Shown piece after piece: positions 26,348 to 35,375 of a stretch of 64,000 nucleotides of DNA (the stretch's first letter is position 1; every line of letters begins with the position of its first letter). Both the position numbers and the translations under genes were made by a program. The notes below the pieces were generated by a model that saw only the letters and a list, made by a program, of their open reading frames with translations, had not been told where the DNA came from and ran no database searches. This DNA comes from Fodinicurvata fenggangensis DSM 21160. Lineage in GTDB: Bacteria > Pseudomonadota > Alphaproteobacteria > Kiloniellales > DSM-21159. The DNA is taken from NCBI RefSeq assembly GCF_000686045.1, contig NZ_JMLV01000003.1, forward strand, positions 124,001 to 188,000, given 5' to 3'.

Positions 26348-27091
26348 TCAGGAGAGCTTGAGAAAGCCGCGTAACCGCTCAAACAGTGCCGGCTCAGCGA
26401 CGCCTGCAGCAAGACCGAGCAGAATCGCCCAAGGTGCCGATTCCAGCAGGATTGACCATTTCTCGCCGATTAGATCGAAGCCATCAAAAAAGACCAGGAT
26501 GATCACGATGATCAGGCAAACCGAAGCATTAAATGTTACATGTGCTGTGCGTTGCCGGAGGGAGGATGCCCGTTTCAAAACATCCACTCTGTCCTGAAAG
26601 CGCACCATGCCAGCCATTAGGAATAACCAGCCGATGCTGAAGCCGACCAAGGTGAAGCCCGTCCAACCTAGGACAAAAAGAATATCGTTGGCAGCAAGGT
26701 TTAACCCACTTGGCAATAAATTCCATGGATAGTACGGCTTAACCAATTCCCAAGTAATACCAGCAACCGATCCGCATGCGAGGCATATTAAAAATATTGC
26801 AAGAACGTCGTTGATGATTCTGCTGCGTAGGTTTTCGTCCGCGTCGCGAATTCTTCGCTCCACTTTTCGGAAATCGGCAAGAACTTGGTCGTCGCGGCCG
26901 GCGATCAAGGCATGCGTAGCGGTTTCTGCCAACAACAGGCACATGGCCTCGGCCTCGTCGGTCGGCAGCGCGTCGATGCATGTTTGGTTTAGCGCGCTGG
27001 CTTCGCGCCAAGTGTCCAGTGCCTCGGGGTGCAGCGGGTCCCCGGCATCAACCTGCAGGCGAAGTTCGTTGCGGTCATAGACGATCCGCAT
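26348..27091 (-). CDS. Integral membrane protein of unknown function
   Basis: I do not recognise the family of this 247-residue protein. About 90 soluble N-terminal residues, ending in a charged helix (FRKVERRIRDADENLRSR), precede four hydrophobic segments at roughly 94-115, 133-160, 188-208 and 220-238, with a Phe/Arg-rich loop between the second and third. It starts directly at the end of the upstream secreted-protein gene (TGACCATG), so the two form an operon and may act together at the membrane. The ATG at 27091 is preferred to a TTG at 27097. Confidence 0.7.
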   Translation of the reverse strand: MRIVYDRNELRLQVDAGDPLHPEALDTWREASALNQTCIDALPTDEAEAMCLLLAETATHALIAGRDDQVLADFRKVERRIRDADENLRSRIINDVLAIFLICLACGSVAGITWELVKPYYPWNLLPSGLNLAANDILFVLGWTGFTLVGFSIGWLFLMAGMVRFQDRVDVLKRASSLRQRTAHVTFNASVCLIIVIILVFFDGFDLIGEKWSILLESAPWAILLGLAAGVAEPALFERLRGFLKLS

Positions 27092-27093
27092 GG

Positions 27094-28101
27094 TCAATTC
27101 GCGAACAACTCAGCCTGCATTGCCGAAATCGGAGTGCCGTCAAAGGCCAACCCGACGGTCCAGGGTGCGATCTGGACGGCCGCACCGCCGCCGACCTCGG
27201 CATTAAGTATGTCCTGGCTCAGAAAGCCTTGATCCTCTTCGGACAAGGGATAGAGCTCTTCGAATTCGAGATCGGCCAGACCTGGAAAAGGCCCAGCAGC
27301 GGTCACAACAGAGAGGCGGGCGCCAATCTCAAACTCCCGTGCGAGTTCGACCGCCTCGTCGTTGGTGGTAAAATGGCCAAACCAAAATCGAATTGAAGAC
27401 GTCGCCATTTGGTTGTCGATATCGATTGCCGACCTAAGCCCATAGGACACCGGGATGTAAGGCCCTTCGTAACCTTCTATCTCTTCCCCCGCAGCAAGCT
27501 GCGCAAGGGCCTGGCTGTCCGCCGGAACCCAGTTTCTTGAGTAGGTCCAGATTACTAGCTCGTTGCCGCCTTCCGGCGAACTGCGATAGGCGTCGAGATA
27601 GGTGTCTAGCAAGTTGGCGTCGGCCAGCACCTCCGGCATGGACTGGTTCAAGATATCACGGGAAGTTGCCTGCTCTGGGATTGGCTGCGGCGTCTCCAAG
27701 AGGGCCTCAAACTTAATCGTCCTACCTTGTGTCTCTCTTCCATAATTTTTTGTTGGTCCATATTCGATCCTTTGATCACCGCGTTCGGTTCTCGTGTAGC
27801 GTTTCTTGTGATGGTCCGCAGACCTTCCGCCGCCCGTCGCATAGTCTTCAAACAATACAGGGGGATAGGGACCATGCCATTTTACACGAATGGACCTGTA
27901 TGCATCGTTGCGGATACAATACGCGGTTACGCGAGCACCGTCGGCATGGGAAAAAACACCGGATTCGTATGTAAAATTGATCCTGGGTTCTTGGATTGGC
28001 TCACTCTCTATTGACTCTTCTAGAGGGTACAAAGAGCGGTCGCAAACCTCGGCCAGAGCAGGGGAAGAGAGGACCAAGAAAATAACAGTATAACGAAGCA
28101 T
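27094..28101 (-). CDS. Secreted protein of unknown function
   Basis: The 335-residue protein begins MLRYTVIFLVLSSPALAEVC, a Sec signal peptide with likely cleavage after ALA, so it is periplasmic or exported. The start at 28101 follows GGGGAAG; a longer reading upstream would hide the signal peptide. The mature part is acidic, with a repeated pattern of beta strands and Trp/Tyr (WTYSRNWVPADSQALAQLA), and no domain that I can name. It is followed without a gap by the four-span membrane protein gene, the only clue to its role. Confidence 0.7.
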   Translation of the reverse strand: MLRYTVIFLVLSSPALAEVCDRSLYPLEESIESEPIQEPRINFTYESGVFSHADGARVTAYCIRNDAYRSIRVKWHGPYPPVLFEDYATGGGRSADHHKKRYTRTERGDQRIEYGPTKNYGRETQGRTIKFEALLETPQPIPEQATSRDILNQSMPEVLADANLLDTYLDAYRSSPEGGNELVIWTYSRNWVPADSQALAQLAAGEEIEGYEGPYIPVSYGLRSAIDIDNQMATSSIRFWFGHFTTNDEAVELAREFEIGARLSVVTAAGPFPGLADLEFEELYPLSEEDQGFLSQDILNAEVGGGAAVQIAPWTVGLAFDGTPISAMQAELFAN

Positions 28102-28960
28102 TGTTATTCTTCCCCGTTGAAATCGCCACAAAAATACTGGGTGTCAGACTGCAGAATATGTTTTAACCACTATTAGTAGCGCTATCACAACCCAAACTGA
28201 TGGGAAACTGAGCAAATGGGCTAACTCGATTTAGTTCTACATCACACTGAGGATGTTACTGTGAGTAACGGCGGCAGCCACGACTCCCACGCAGCTTTAC
28301 GATGGCGCGGAGGTTTCTGGCGCGCCCAAAGTCCCTCAATTGGCGATCGCTGCACTCGTTGCAGCAACTGTGACCGGAGTCGGGGTGTGCACAAAGTACG
28401 ACTGCAGGCGTCTCAAAGCTCGACCGCACGGCTGTAGGCCTCCTCGTGGGCGACTGGTTTAGCTGCCTCAACCAATATCGGGTTGGTACTTCCGACAACA
28501 AACAGACCATCCTGCGCGTCAGAATCGAGGCATTCATATCGTCTGACCGCCATGATCGGTTGGTTTCGGCCAAGGCCATCGCTGAGAGGGTGTAGACCCA
28601 TGCTCAGTTGATGAACCGCCTTAACCTCGAGCAGGCGCGTTCACGCCAAGGTTGATCGCAAGGCATTCGGCAAGCATGAGTACACCAAAGTTGGCATCGC
28701 ACTCCATTGAGGATGGCGTGTATCAGTCGGCGATCAAGGCGCGCATAAAAGAGTAGAGCGACAGAAGGCGGATGAGGTACAGCGCTCGTTGAATGGCGAA
28801 GCCACCCATTCTACCTGGCGAGAAGCGTGATCTGGTGCACGCCTAGCTGAGGCTAATCCTCACATTGCCGATGCTGGTGCTGGCGGAAATCCTGGGGTAG
28901 TTGAGAAAAAGTTTCAAGCCGGCCAAGTAACCTGCACATTCTGCGGGCCTTATAAATACT
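28102..28960. other. Long gene-free stretch, probably decayed DNA
   Basis: About 860 bases hold no reading frame that looks coding on either strand; short frames around 28256-28601 (-) have no start signals or known motifs. The sequence lies next to a recombinase gene and is likely a junction with remnants too degraded to name. Confidence 0.55.
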
Positions 28961-30418
28961 TCACAGACTTTCAAGAGCAATTTCCAGAGCTCGACCAGCT
29001 CCCACCGAGCATGCATGTGTTGTGTAGGCGTCAATTGAACGTTCATCACGATGCCCAAGCATCATTGATACGTCAGGTAGGCGGTCCGGGTTCTCTTCAG
29101 CGAAGCTAGTTGCATAGACATTGCGGATGAAATGTGGCGAGAGGCTTTTCCCAAAGATCGCATTGGTGAGTTGTGTCACGACAGATGCGAGCCGCGACTG
29201 CGATAAGGGACTGCCGGTTTTGCCCGAAAGCCACAGGGCATCTTCAGTGTGCCCCCACGATAGAATCGGCCTGTACACATCCAGGTATCTCTGCAGCGGC
29301 ACCTGGAGTTCGGTAGGCCAGTCAGAGCTCTTTCCCTGATGAGTTTTGGCTTGCATGACATAAAGCTGTGCACTTTCCTCATTCACTTGCACGGTCTCAC
29401 CGAGTGCCAGTGTATGGAAATCCGCAACTCGATCGGGTCGGTAGGTTAGAAGTGCTAGGATCAGAGCGTCACGGTATCTGGAAGCGGTCTGCCGGCTGAC
29501 CGGCAGACGCTCCATTTTTTCAAGGTGGGCCATGGCGCCGGCACGTAGCTGACCCAGCGGGAGCAGCTTTTCCTGACGACTTCTCGGATGGGCACGGCGT
29601 TTCAGCCACATAATTTCATCCGCCAGCCACTCGGGATCAGGATGAAGCTCGAGTATGAGCAGCCCTCGGTGAATTTCTTGAAGATAGGTCAGGACAGATT
29701 TCGGAGCTTGATGTGCGAACTCCGCGATACAGTCCTGAATGCCGGCCTGAGTCACCTCAGTCACATGCCTGGACTTCATCCAGCCCGCAAGAAGCCCGAG
29801 ACCACGCGCGACGCGGTTCCTGTATGCAATGGACCATTCCCGAGGCGGCTTTCCATTTCCCTGAACAGCAGTTTCATCCTGCTCGAGCAATCCGCGCAGA
29901 GATGAGCAGGTTTTGGTTTCGAAGGCTTTATGCCAGTTCTTCTGCCAACTCTCCGGCCAGTCCCCGATTTTAAGTGACTTGCGGTTCTCTGCAGATGAGT
30001 ATGATTTTGGTTTGTACGGTTTCCTGGTTAGGCGCTGCCGTTCCATGCGGTTGTCATCGATGATGTCCTGGAGGATTTCATCCTGATATAAGGCGCACAG
30101 GCCGTGCGCTGCGAGCTCTCGATAGGTGAGTGCGGTCGTGGCTGAATAATGCTTCTCAAGGGTTGCGATATAGGCCTTCCAAGATTGCCAGGTCGGTGGT
30201 CCAGAAAACCATGTATCTTTACCATTTTGAGAGCACATAAGCTGAAAGAGCTTCCCCAAGGCACCTGCGACCCGAGTTTTATAAGAATCGCCCCAACCCA
30301 TGATCTGGGCAGATGACTGGAACCTTTGCTGTAGGGTATCGGGCCAGGAGCTGATGGGAAGACTGGCCAGTCTGCTGGTTGGTCTTTTGCGTGGGGTTTT
30401 TATTACCTGTTCGGGCAT
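28961..30418 (-). CDS. Tyrosine recombinase/integrase, second of a tandem pair
   Basis: The 485-residue protein has the catalytic domain of tyrosine recombinases in its C-terminal third: an Arg region (ALLTYRPDRVADFHTL), box II HFIRNVYATSF (H-x-x-R), LGHRDERSIDAYTTH with the His of LGHR and the nucleophile Tyr in DAYTTH. The N-terminal 250 residues would be SAM-like core-binding and arm domains. It starts 12 bases after the stop of another, larger recombinase, so the two are co-transcribed and may act as a heteromer. It is longer than typical phage integrases (about 350-400 residues). Confidence 0.82.
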   Translation of the reverse strand: MPEQVIKTPRKRPTSRLASLPISSWPDTLQQRFQSSAQIMGWGDSYKTRVAGALGKLFQLMCSQNGKDTWFSGPPTWQSWKAYIATLEKHYSATTALTYRELAAHGLCALYQDEILQDIIDDNRMERQRLTRKPYKPKSYSSAENRKSLKIGDWPESWQKNWHKAFETKTCSSLRGLLEQDETAVQGNGKPPREWSIAYRNRVARGLGLLAGWMKSRHVTEVTQAGIQDCIAEFAHQAPKSVLTYLQEIHRGLLILELHPDPEWLADEIMWLKRRAHPRSRQEKLLPLGQLRAGAMAHLEKMERLPVSRQTASRYRDALILALLTYRPDRVADFHTLALGETVQVNEESAQLYVMQAKTHQGKSSDWPTELQVPLQRYLDVYRPILSWGHTEDALWLSGKTGSPLSQSRLASVVTQLTNAIFGKSLSPHFIRNVYATSFAEENPDRLPDVSMMLGHRDERSIDAYTTHACSVGAGRALEIALESL

Positions 30419-30430
30419 TGTTTGCTCTCC

Positions 30431-32251
30431 CTATTTTGCATTTCCTGATCGCTGCAAGCGGCCGTGTTCTTTGGACATGCGCGTCGTGATGCGGTCCAAG
30501 TCCTCGGCGGACCACCGCTGCTGCATTTCTGCATAGAGTTTAGTGACGGCGCTGCCGTCAGAGTGCCCCAGCAGCGCGCGGGCCATGTCCAGGTTGCGAG
30601 ACTGCCGCAAAAGTAGAGACGCCATCAGGTGCCGGAAGAAGTGCATGTTTACGTGCACACCCACTTGTTTCCGGACGGCTTGTGTCATGGTCTTGGCTAT
30701 CCTGGAATAGCTCTTCGGTTGTCCAGGCTTCTGCCCTGGAAAGAGGAAGGGATTGCTTCGATCATTTTGGGACAACAGCCGTGGTCGGTAATCCCTCAGA
30801 TAGGTTCGAAGGAGGTCCACCTTCCATTCCGAGAGTACCACGGCTGCGGGACGCTCTGTCTTTGTTTCCTGGGAGCTATACGAAAGCGTTGCCGTTCCGC
30901 CTTTTCTGAGCGTGGGCCAGCGGAAGTTTTCCTCAATTCGAGTTATGGTCAGTGTGCCCCGGCGTACGGGCAGGCTCATGAGGAGAAGCCCCATTACACA
31001 GGCCTGCGCATCGAGGGCCATGTTCTGTGTCACCCGCCCTGAGTGTTTGCGCTCCTGCTCGAGTACCATCATGCGCCGGCGCGGCCAGGTAATGAGTCGC
31101 CGCAGACGTGCTGGATCATCGAATTGCGCCAACTTCTCCCGGTTCTGGGGACGCATGGCACGCAGATCAACTCCTTCTTCGGCCTTTTTCCGTAGACTCT
31201 TGAACAGGTGCTTTTCCTCTTCCGAGAGTCCGGTCCAGCGCGCGCGAACGGAACGGAGATTCTTGATAAGATTGCCAGCGTAAGAGCTGTTTTTGCCATT
31301 TCGAGTGAGAGCTTCTTCGGCCGTTGCGGCGGCGCTGGCTGGTGTTGTGATGTCTGCGATACAGATCAAATCGTCTGGTGAACAGCCGTCCGCGCGCACA
31401 GCGGTGCTCGCCGCTAAGCGAAGTGTATGGGTCTGTTCGTCCAGAGTGCGCTGCCCTAAGGGATCCTCGATGGAGAGTACCGTATTGCTCTCTGCAAGCT
31501 CTGGGTTTGCTTTCATCAGCACATCCCGAAGTGAGACATCTTGGCTGGAACCAACACCGGTCTGGACACCCCGGGATTTCCGATAGTTCTCGACTTCGTC
31601 TCTGAGGGACTTCGGAAAAACTTCCCAGGGCAGCATGTAACCCTGTGTTGATTCCCCGATCTCCAGCGGCACACGCGGCCAATCGGTGACGTCGCGTTGG
31701 GCACGTGCCCAGGCATTGCGTAACTGCTTGGTGAGCTTCTGGCGATTGTGCCTGACATCGCGGTTCTCTCGATAGGACAGATAGTTCTCGGCGATTTGGG
31801 TAGTCATAGCATCTGGCGTGATGCCCTGAGCGGCGCACCAGCGTACGAAGGGGGAGAGCACCGGCTTTGCCCAACTGCTCTGTAGACCGGACATCAGATC
31901 AGCCCAGGGTCCCTCCAGCTGCTGCGCCGGTTTGCGATCGAAAAATATATCCCTGGCCAGAGCCAGAGCCCTGCGAAGTGACGAAAGCACGTTGGCATAT
32001 CTCTTGTCTGAGACCCCGAACGTGGCGCCAGTCCAATCCCGGGTCAGGGACTGGATGGTTCTCGGGTGCGTGGACAGGTTGTCCGGGTTTCGTCCGGCCC
32101 AGCGACAGAATTGGTGTACATCCCGGATCAGGCGCCGGCGCGTGGTTTCCGGTATATCGGCGATTCCGTCCAGGCTCGCCGTCTCCAGGACAAGGAGGAC
32201 ATGGGCGAAGGTGGGTGATGTCTCATTGAAGCTCGGGGCATCAAAGGGCAT
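30431..32251 (-). CDS. Large tyrosine recombinase/integrase, first of a tandem pair
   Basis: The 606-residue protein has a C-terminal catalytic domain: SLPVRRGTLTITRIE (first Arg), HFFRHLMASLLL (H-x-x-R), ALLGHSDGSAVTKLYAEM (His and the Tyr in KLYAEM). About 350 residues in front are rich in Arg and Trp and are not recognisable in detail. Two tandem tyrosine recombinases of about 480 and 600 residues recall the tnpA-tnpB pair of Tn554-like elements, but the excisionase-like gene in front differs. The pair presumably moves the surrounding island. Confidence 0.82.
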   Translation of the reverse strand: MPFDAPSFNETSPTFAHVLLVLETASLDGIADIPETTRRRLIRDVHQFCRWAGRNPDNLSTHPRTIQSLTRDWTGATFGVSDKRYANVLSSLRRALALARDIFFDRKPAQQLEGPWADLMSGLQSSWAKPVLSPFVRWCAAQGITPDAMTTQIAENYLSYRENRDVRHNRQKLTKQLRNAWARAQRDVTDWPRVPLEIGESTQGYMLPWEVFPKSLRDEVENYRKSRGVQTGVGSSQDVSLRDVLMKANPELAESNTVLSIEDPLGQRTLDEQTHTLRLAASTAVRADGCSPDDLICIADITTPASAAATAEEALTRNGKNSSYAGNLIKNLRSVRARWTGLSEEEKHLFKSLRKKAEEGVDLRAMRPQNREKLAQFDDPARLRRLITWPRRRMMVLEQERKHSGRVTQNMALDAQACVMGLLLMSLPVRRGTLTITRIEENFRWPTLRKGGTATLSYSSQETKTERPAAVVLSEWKVDLLRTYLRDYRPRLLSQNDRSNPFLFPGQKPGQPKSYSRIAKTMTQAVRKQVGVHVNMHFFRHLMASLLLRQSRNLDMARALLGHSDGSAVTKLYAEMQQRWSAEDLDRITTRMSKEHGRLQRSGNAK

Positions 32252-32401
32252 TGGAAAACTCCATTTTCAGGAACTGCGGGAGGCTGTGGGAGCGGCATGG
32301 ATGGTCACGGGCGGACAGCGGGTGACAACGCCGGAAACGCGGGAAGAGGCGGCGGTGTCACCCCGTGCGGATGATGTCGGATTTTTTTCCCGCATCCGAT
32401 T

Positions 32402-32608
32402 TTACCCTTGATTTTGTTGGGAATTTTCTTTCTGGCTGTTCAGGAAATTTTCCAGGTCCTGATAGTAGATCCGGGTAATTTGACCGATCTTGACGACCCT
32501 CAAGCCAGCTTTTGTCCAGCGATGAATTGTTCGCTCGCTGACTTGCAAAAGGTCGGCCGTTTCACGGATGGTTAGATATATCGACGCAGAGGAAAGTTTT
32601 TCGGACAT
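32402..32608 (-). CDS. Excisionase-family/AlpA-like helix-turn-helix protein
   Basis: The 68-residue protein has YLTIRETADLLQVSERTIHR followed by WTKAGLRVVKIGQITRIYY, the winged-helix layout of the HTH_17 (excisionase/MerR-like) family. Such proteins bind near attachment sites and steer tyrosine recombinases toward excision, or activate the integrase promoter. It lies directly upstream of the two recombinase genes on the same strand, 150 bases before the first. A role as directionality factor of this element is likely but inferred. Confidence 0.85.
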   Translation of the reverse strand: MSEKLSSASIYLTIRETADLLQVSERTIHRWTKAGLRVVKIGQITRIYYQDLENFLNSQKENSQQNQG

Positions 32609-32686
32609 TCTTTTTCCTTTTTATTATTATGTGTCCGTTATTGATTATAAATTTTTTCTTGTGAGATCTATACAGGGGCGTTTTGT

Positions 32687-32719
32687 AAAAAAACCGGGGG
32701 TCATACATATGACCCCCGG
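32687..32719 (-). terminator. Rho-independent terminator
   Basis: Perfect 11-bp arms (CCGGGGGTCAT/ATGACCCCCGG, 32694-32719) with a 4-base loop are followed on the minus strand by seven T. It lies 29 bases after the stop of the leftward unknown gene at 32748 and separates that gene from the excisionase gene. Confidence 0.9.
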
Positions 32720-32747
32720 AGATATTGTTCCTATATTGTTCAATAAT

Positions 32748-33392
32748 TTACATTGTATGTATCAGGTCTTTTATGACATTGCGTCCATGCTCTGTTTTCC
32801 TGAACTCTAAAAATGTCCGTTCCAAATCTGGATACCGCATAGCAGGAAACTTCAGGCTATAGCAGAGAATCAGCAAATCTAAGCCAGAAGCATCAAACCA
32901 GTGAATATTGCGTGTCACGTAAGTTTGTAAGCATCGTGCAACGAGCCGCTCTTGCCCTTTTCGTGAAATGATATCTAGTGCTCTGTCATCTTCAGCTAGA
33001 CCAGAGAGAGATGCAGATACCGAGTATGTTGGATGTGTGCTTGAATATGAGCCTCGTTCAACGCGCACCTTAATGAACGCTTCTCTTCTGTGAGCTGGCG
33101 TAATGCCATTAGTCGCGGTTCCGAGGACCAGTTCAAGTGTATCGTCAAAAGCATTGTGACAAAGAAGTTGTTCAGGTGAGTCGGATGTTATGCGTCCGCT
33201 CATTAAAATGCTGGCTGTTGCAAAGTGATGCTGTAGCTGTTCACCAAGCGCGGAAACATCTTCATAGATGTTCTCAGGCTTTGTATTGCGGTCATTGTTG
33301 ACTTTGAATCTTGCCCCTTCAGTTGGGTGGTAACGATAGTGACCTTCAGGTAGGTAGTGATTGAAACTTAGAATCGGATTTGGCTCGTTCAT
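32748..33392 (-). CDS. Unknown protein of the mobile island
   Basis: I do not recognise this 214-residue protein. It has no signal peptide or membrane span. It starts NEPNPILSFNHYLPEGHYRY; the middle has charged beta-like segments (REAFIKVRVERGSYSS) and the C-terminal part is helical and hydrophobic (LDLLILCYSLKFPAMRYPDL). It is lower in GC than the core genes, which fits recent transfer. It starts 39 bases after the upstream unknown gene and ends at a strong terminator, so these two genes form one transcript separate from the recombinases. Confidence 0.6.
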   Translation of the reverse strand: MNEPNPILSFNHYLPEGHYRYHPTEGARFKVNNDRNTKPENIYEDVSALGEQLQHHFATASILMSGRITSDSPEQLLCHNAFDDTLELVLGTATNGITPAHRREAFIKVRVERGSYSSTHPTYSVSASLSGLAEDDRALDIISRKGQERLVARCLQTYVTRNIHWFDASGLDLLILCYSLKFPAMRYPDLERTFLEFRKTEHGRNVIKDLIHTM

Positions 33393-33431
33393 AATTTGAT
33401 TTCCATACCGTCTCGGGAAGTGGGGAGCTGT

Positions 33432-33983
33432 TCAGGCAGCTTCGTGGGTTTGGGAGGTGGACTTAGTCGTCTCGACATCGCAGCGCAGTTCAAGCTTCTG
33501 AATGCCGCTTTCGCAGAGCCAGGCTTTCTGAGAAGACCAGAAAGCCATTAGCGAGCTAGTGGCTATACGTCGGCTCTCCGAAAAATCGAGGGCATGCAAA
33601 AGCTTGATACGGGCTGTCGTGGCGGTCTTTGGGCGCACGCGGCATCGTATAGTGAGTTGTTCGTCGTGAAGACTTAGAAAGAGTGAAGTTTCGAAGAGAC
33701 GGCGTTGATCATTCGGGATCGGTCTCGCAATGACTTCAAGGGCGCGTTCTATTGAGTATTGAAACTCCCGTAGGTTGAGACGCGTTTTCTCTCGCGTTCT
33801 GGCTGTTGCGGGTCGCTGGGCCACAAGATGAACTTGCTGCACATGGTTTGAGTTCTCGAGGGCTGAGAGCCATGGTCTCAGTAAAGTTGAACCCTTTGAT
33901 TTGATACTCAGCGGTGTCGAGTATGTAAGAGATTTCGGTGCTGATGAGCAGCTAAATAGCGGTGGTAATGATGTAAACGTCAT
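33432..33983 (-). CDS. Unknown protein, first gene of the mobile-island operon
   Basis: I do not recognise this 183-residue protein. The N-terminal 40 residues are Ser/Thr/Pro-rich and the middle carries basic segments (TARTREKTRLNLREFQYSI). AGGAG precedes the ATG. A perfect 27-bp inverted repeat lies 47 bases upstream (34030-34095), either in its promoter region or in its leader. The gene may be a replication or control protein of the element, but there is no motif to support that. Confidence 0.55.
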   Translation of the reverse strand: MTFTSLPPLFSCSSAPKSLTYSTPLSIKSKGSTLLRPWLSALENSNHVQQVHLVAQRPATARTREKTRLNLREFQYSIERALEVIARPIPNDQRRLFETSLFLSLHDEQLTIRCRVRPKTATTARIKLLHALDFSESRRIATSSLMAFWSSQKAWLCESGIQKLELRCDVETTKSTSQTHEAA

Positions 33984-34029
33984 CGTGTGCGCACTCCTGG
34001 TTTTGGTTGAGATTGCACACGCTTTTTTA

Positions 34030-34095
34030 AGCTGTTGGTGAGCTCTGGCTGCGCGTGCATTAAAGGCGACGCGCAGCCAGAGCTCACCAACAGCT
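34030..34095. repeat. Perfect 27-bp inverted repeat with 12-base loop
   Basis: Arms 34030-34056 and 34069-34095 are exact reverse complements (each starts or ends in AGCTGTTGGTGAGC or its complement), separated by 12 bases. No T-run follows on either strand; there is an A-run on the minus side and none on the plus side, so it is not a normal terminator. It sits at the edge of the recombinase island, between the first unknown gene and an IS110 remnant. It may be a recombination site, an origin or a structured RNA. Confidence 0.85.
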
Positions 34096-34234
34096 GGTCC
34101 TATGATTCTGAATGAACCGTACCGGGTTCTCCGGAAGCTCCGACTTATTAAAAGTAGGAGCTATTATGGGACGACACCCGACGAACCATTCCTCGGAGTT
34201 TCCGCGAGCGCGCTGTTCGCCTTGACGTGATGCT

Positions 34235-34572
34235 GTGGACGACCTCCTCCTGATTGGCATGGAGGCCTGCGCCTCGGCTCACAATTGGGCACGGTCGCTG
34301 AGAGCGATGGGCCACCAGGTGCGGCTGATGCCACCCGCCTATGCGAAGCCGTATGTGAAGCGCGGCAAGACTGACGCGGCCGATGCCGAGGCGGTGACCC
34401 GGCCTACGATGCGTTTCGTTGCTGTAAGACCGAGGTTCAGCAGGCAGTGCTTATGCTGCAAGATGGCGCGGACCGCCTGGGCGTTGATGTCGAGACGCGA
34501 AGACTACATGGCCATCCCGCCGCAAAGCTTGGCCAGATGATCTCGGCCAGGAGCAGGAGTGATGAGACGTGA
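34235..34572 (+). pseudogene. IS110-family transposase fragment
   Basis: The reading GMEACASAHNWARSLRAMGH, then VRLMPPAYAKPYVKRGKTDA with DAADAEAVTRPTMRFVAV, is the N-terminal DEDD region of IS110-type transposases. After MRFVAV a one-base change shifts the frame: KTEVQQAVLM continues in another frame to a TGA at 34570-34572. The C-terminal domain and most of the gene are missing, and the first metal-binding Asp region is absent. It is a dead remnant. Confidence 0.85.
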
Positions 34573-35375
34573 TGACGGACCGGCCGCAGCCGGGGATGGG
34601 ACAAACCTAAGGGGTCAGAGCGCTTCGAGCACGTTCACGTGATCAGGGAGCCGCTCCGCGGACTTCATCAGGGTCAGCCAGCCAGAAGTGCTGCATTTAT
34701 AGGCCGCACACGTGACTGCACTCGACCGAACGTCTCACCGTCAAAATCGCCCTTGCTTTCCGGAGGTCGTCCACACATGGCCTTTCGAGTTGGGTTTTGT
34801 GCGATCGATGTGGGGGATTGGATCCAGCGTCTCCGAACTCGAGATGTTTACTACGTTCCTGCTGGTGTTCTTCGCACCGTGGGGGCGTCCAGTCATTGCT
34901 GAATCTTGTATTGCTCGGGGTTCTTCCGATCTCCCTGTTTGGCCAACCGTTCGGTTGAAGAGTGCGATGAGCACTCATCTTCTTACAGAATGGATTAACA
35001 GTGTAAGGGGTTATCCTCGACATCACGGGTCAACTTACTGTCCCTCCCTTCACGGTCATTGGCGCTAGATTAAGTTCTGGCCAATTTTACGCCCAATAAT
35101 AGAATCAATTTATAGTATGGTATGTTGAACCGGAATGGACAAAAGTTTTAAGCCGCTCTTTTTTAATTCCAGGGGAGAGCAATAATCACTGAGTATAGGG
35201 GCGCACTTGATACGCGTGCAGGAAATGTAGGGATCAGTTCAGTGCTTTTCATGAGTATTATTCTGCGCTATTCAAAGACATACATAGCGCCCCTATGTCA
35301 TGCGATTCCCCGATTTCATAAGTACCCGGCTGGTGATTTGGGGAAAATTTATGCTGGTTATGTTAGGAAATACTG
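34573..35375. other. Gene-free stretch before mucR
   Basis: Overlapping short frames on both strands (34639-35068) have no recognisable product or ribosome binding site and probably come from decayed mobile DNA. The last 300 bases are AT-richer, hold the inverted repeat described at 35195-35296, and probably contain the mucR promoter. Confidence 0.55.
35195..35296. promoter_or_regulatory. Spaced 10-bp inverted repeat upstream of mucR
   Basis: ATAGGGGCGC at 35195-35204 and its exact reverse complement GCGCCCCTAT at 35287-35296 lie 82 bases apart in the AT-rich region upstream of mucR. They may be paired binding sites, for example for autoregulation by looping, but no protein is shown to bind them. 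Confidence 0.4.

Noticed and set aside
28961-32251. Tandem recombinases as a standard Tn554 element
   Set aside because: Sizes are similar, but no tnpC-like gene or radC target is seen, and an excisionase-type gene stands in front instead.
34639-35068. Overlapping open frames on both strands between the IS110 remnant and mucR
   Set aside because: No start signals, no family likeness and conflicting frames of similar length; they look like decayed DNA.
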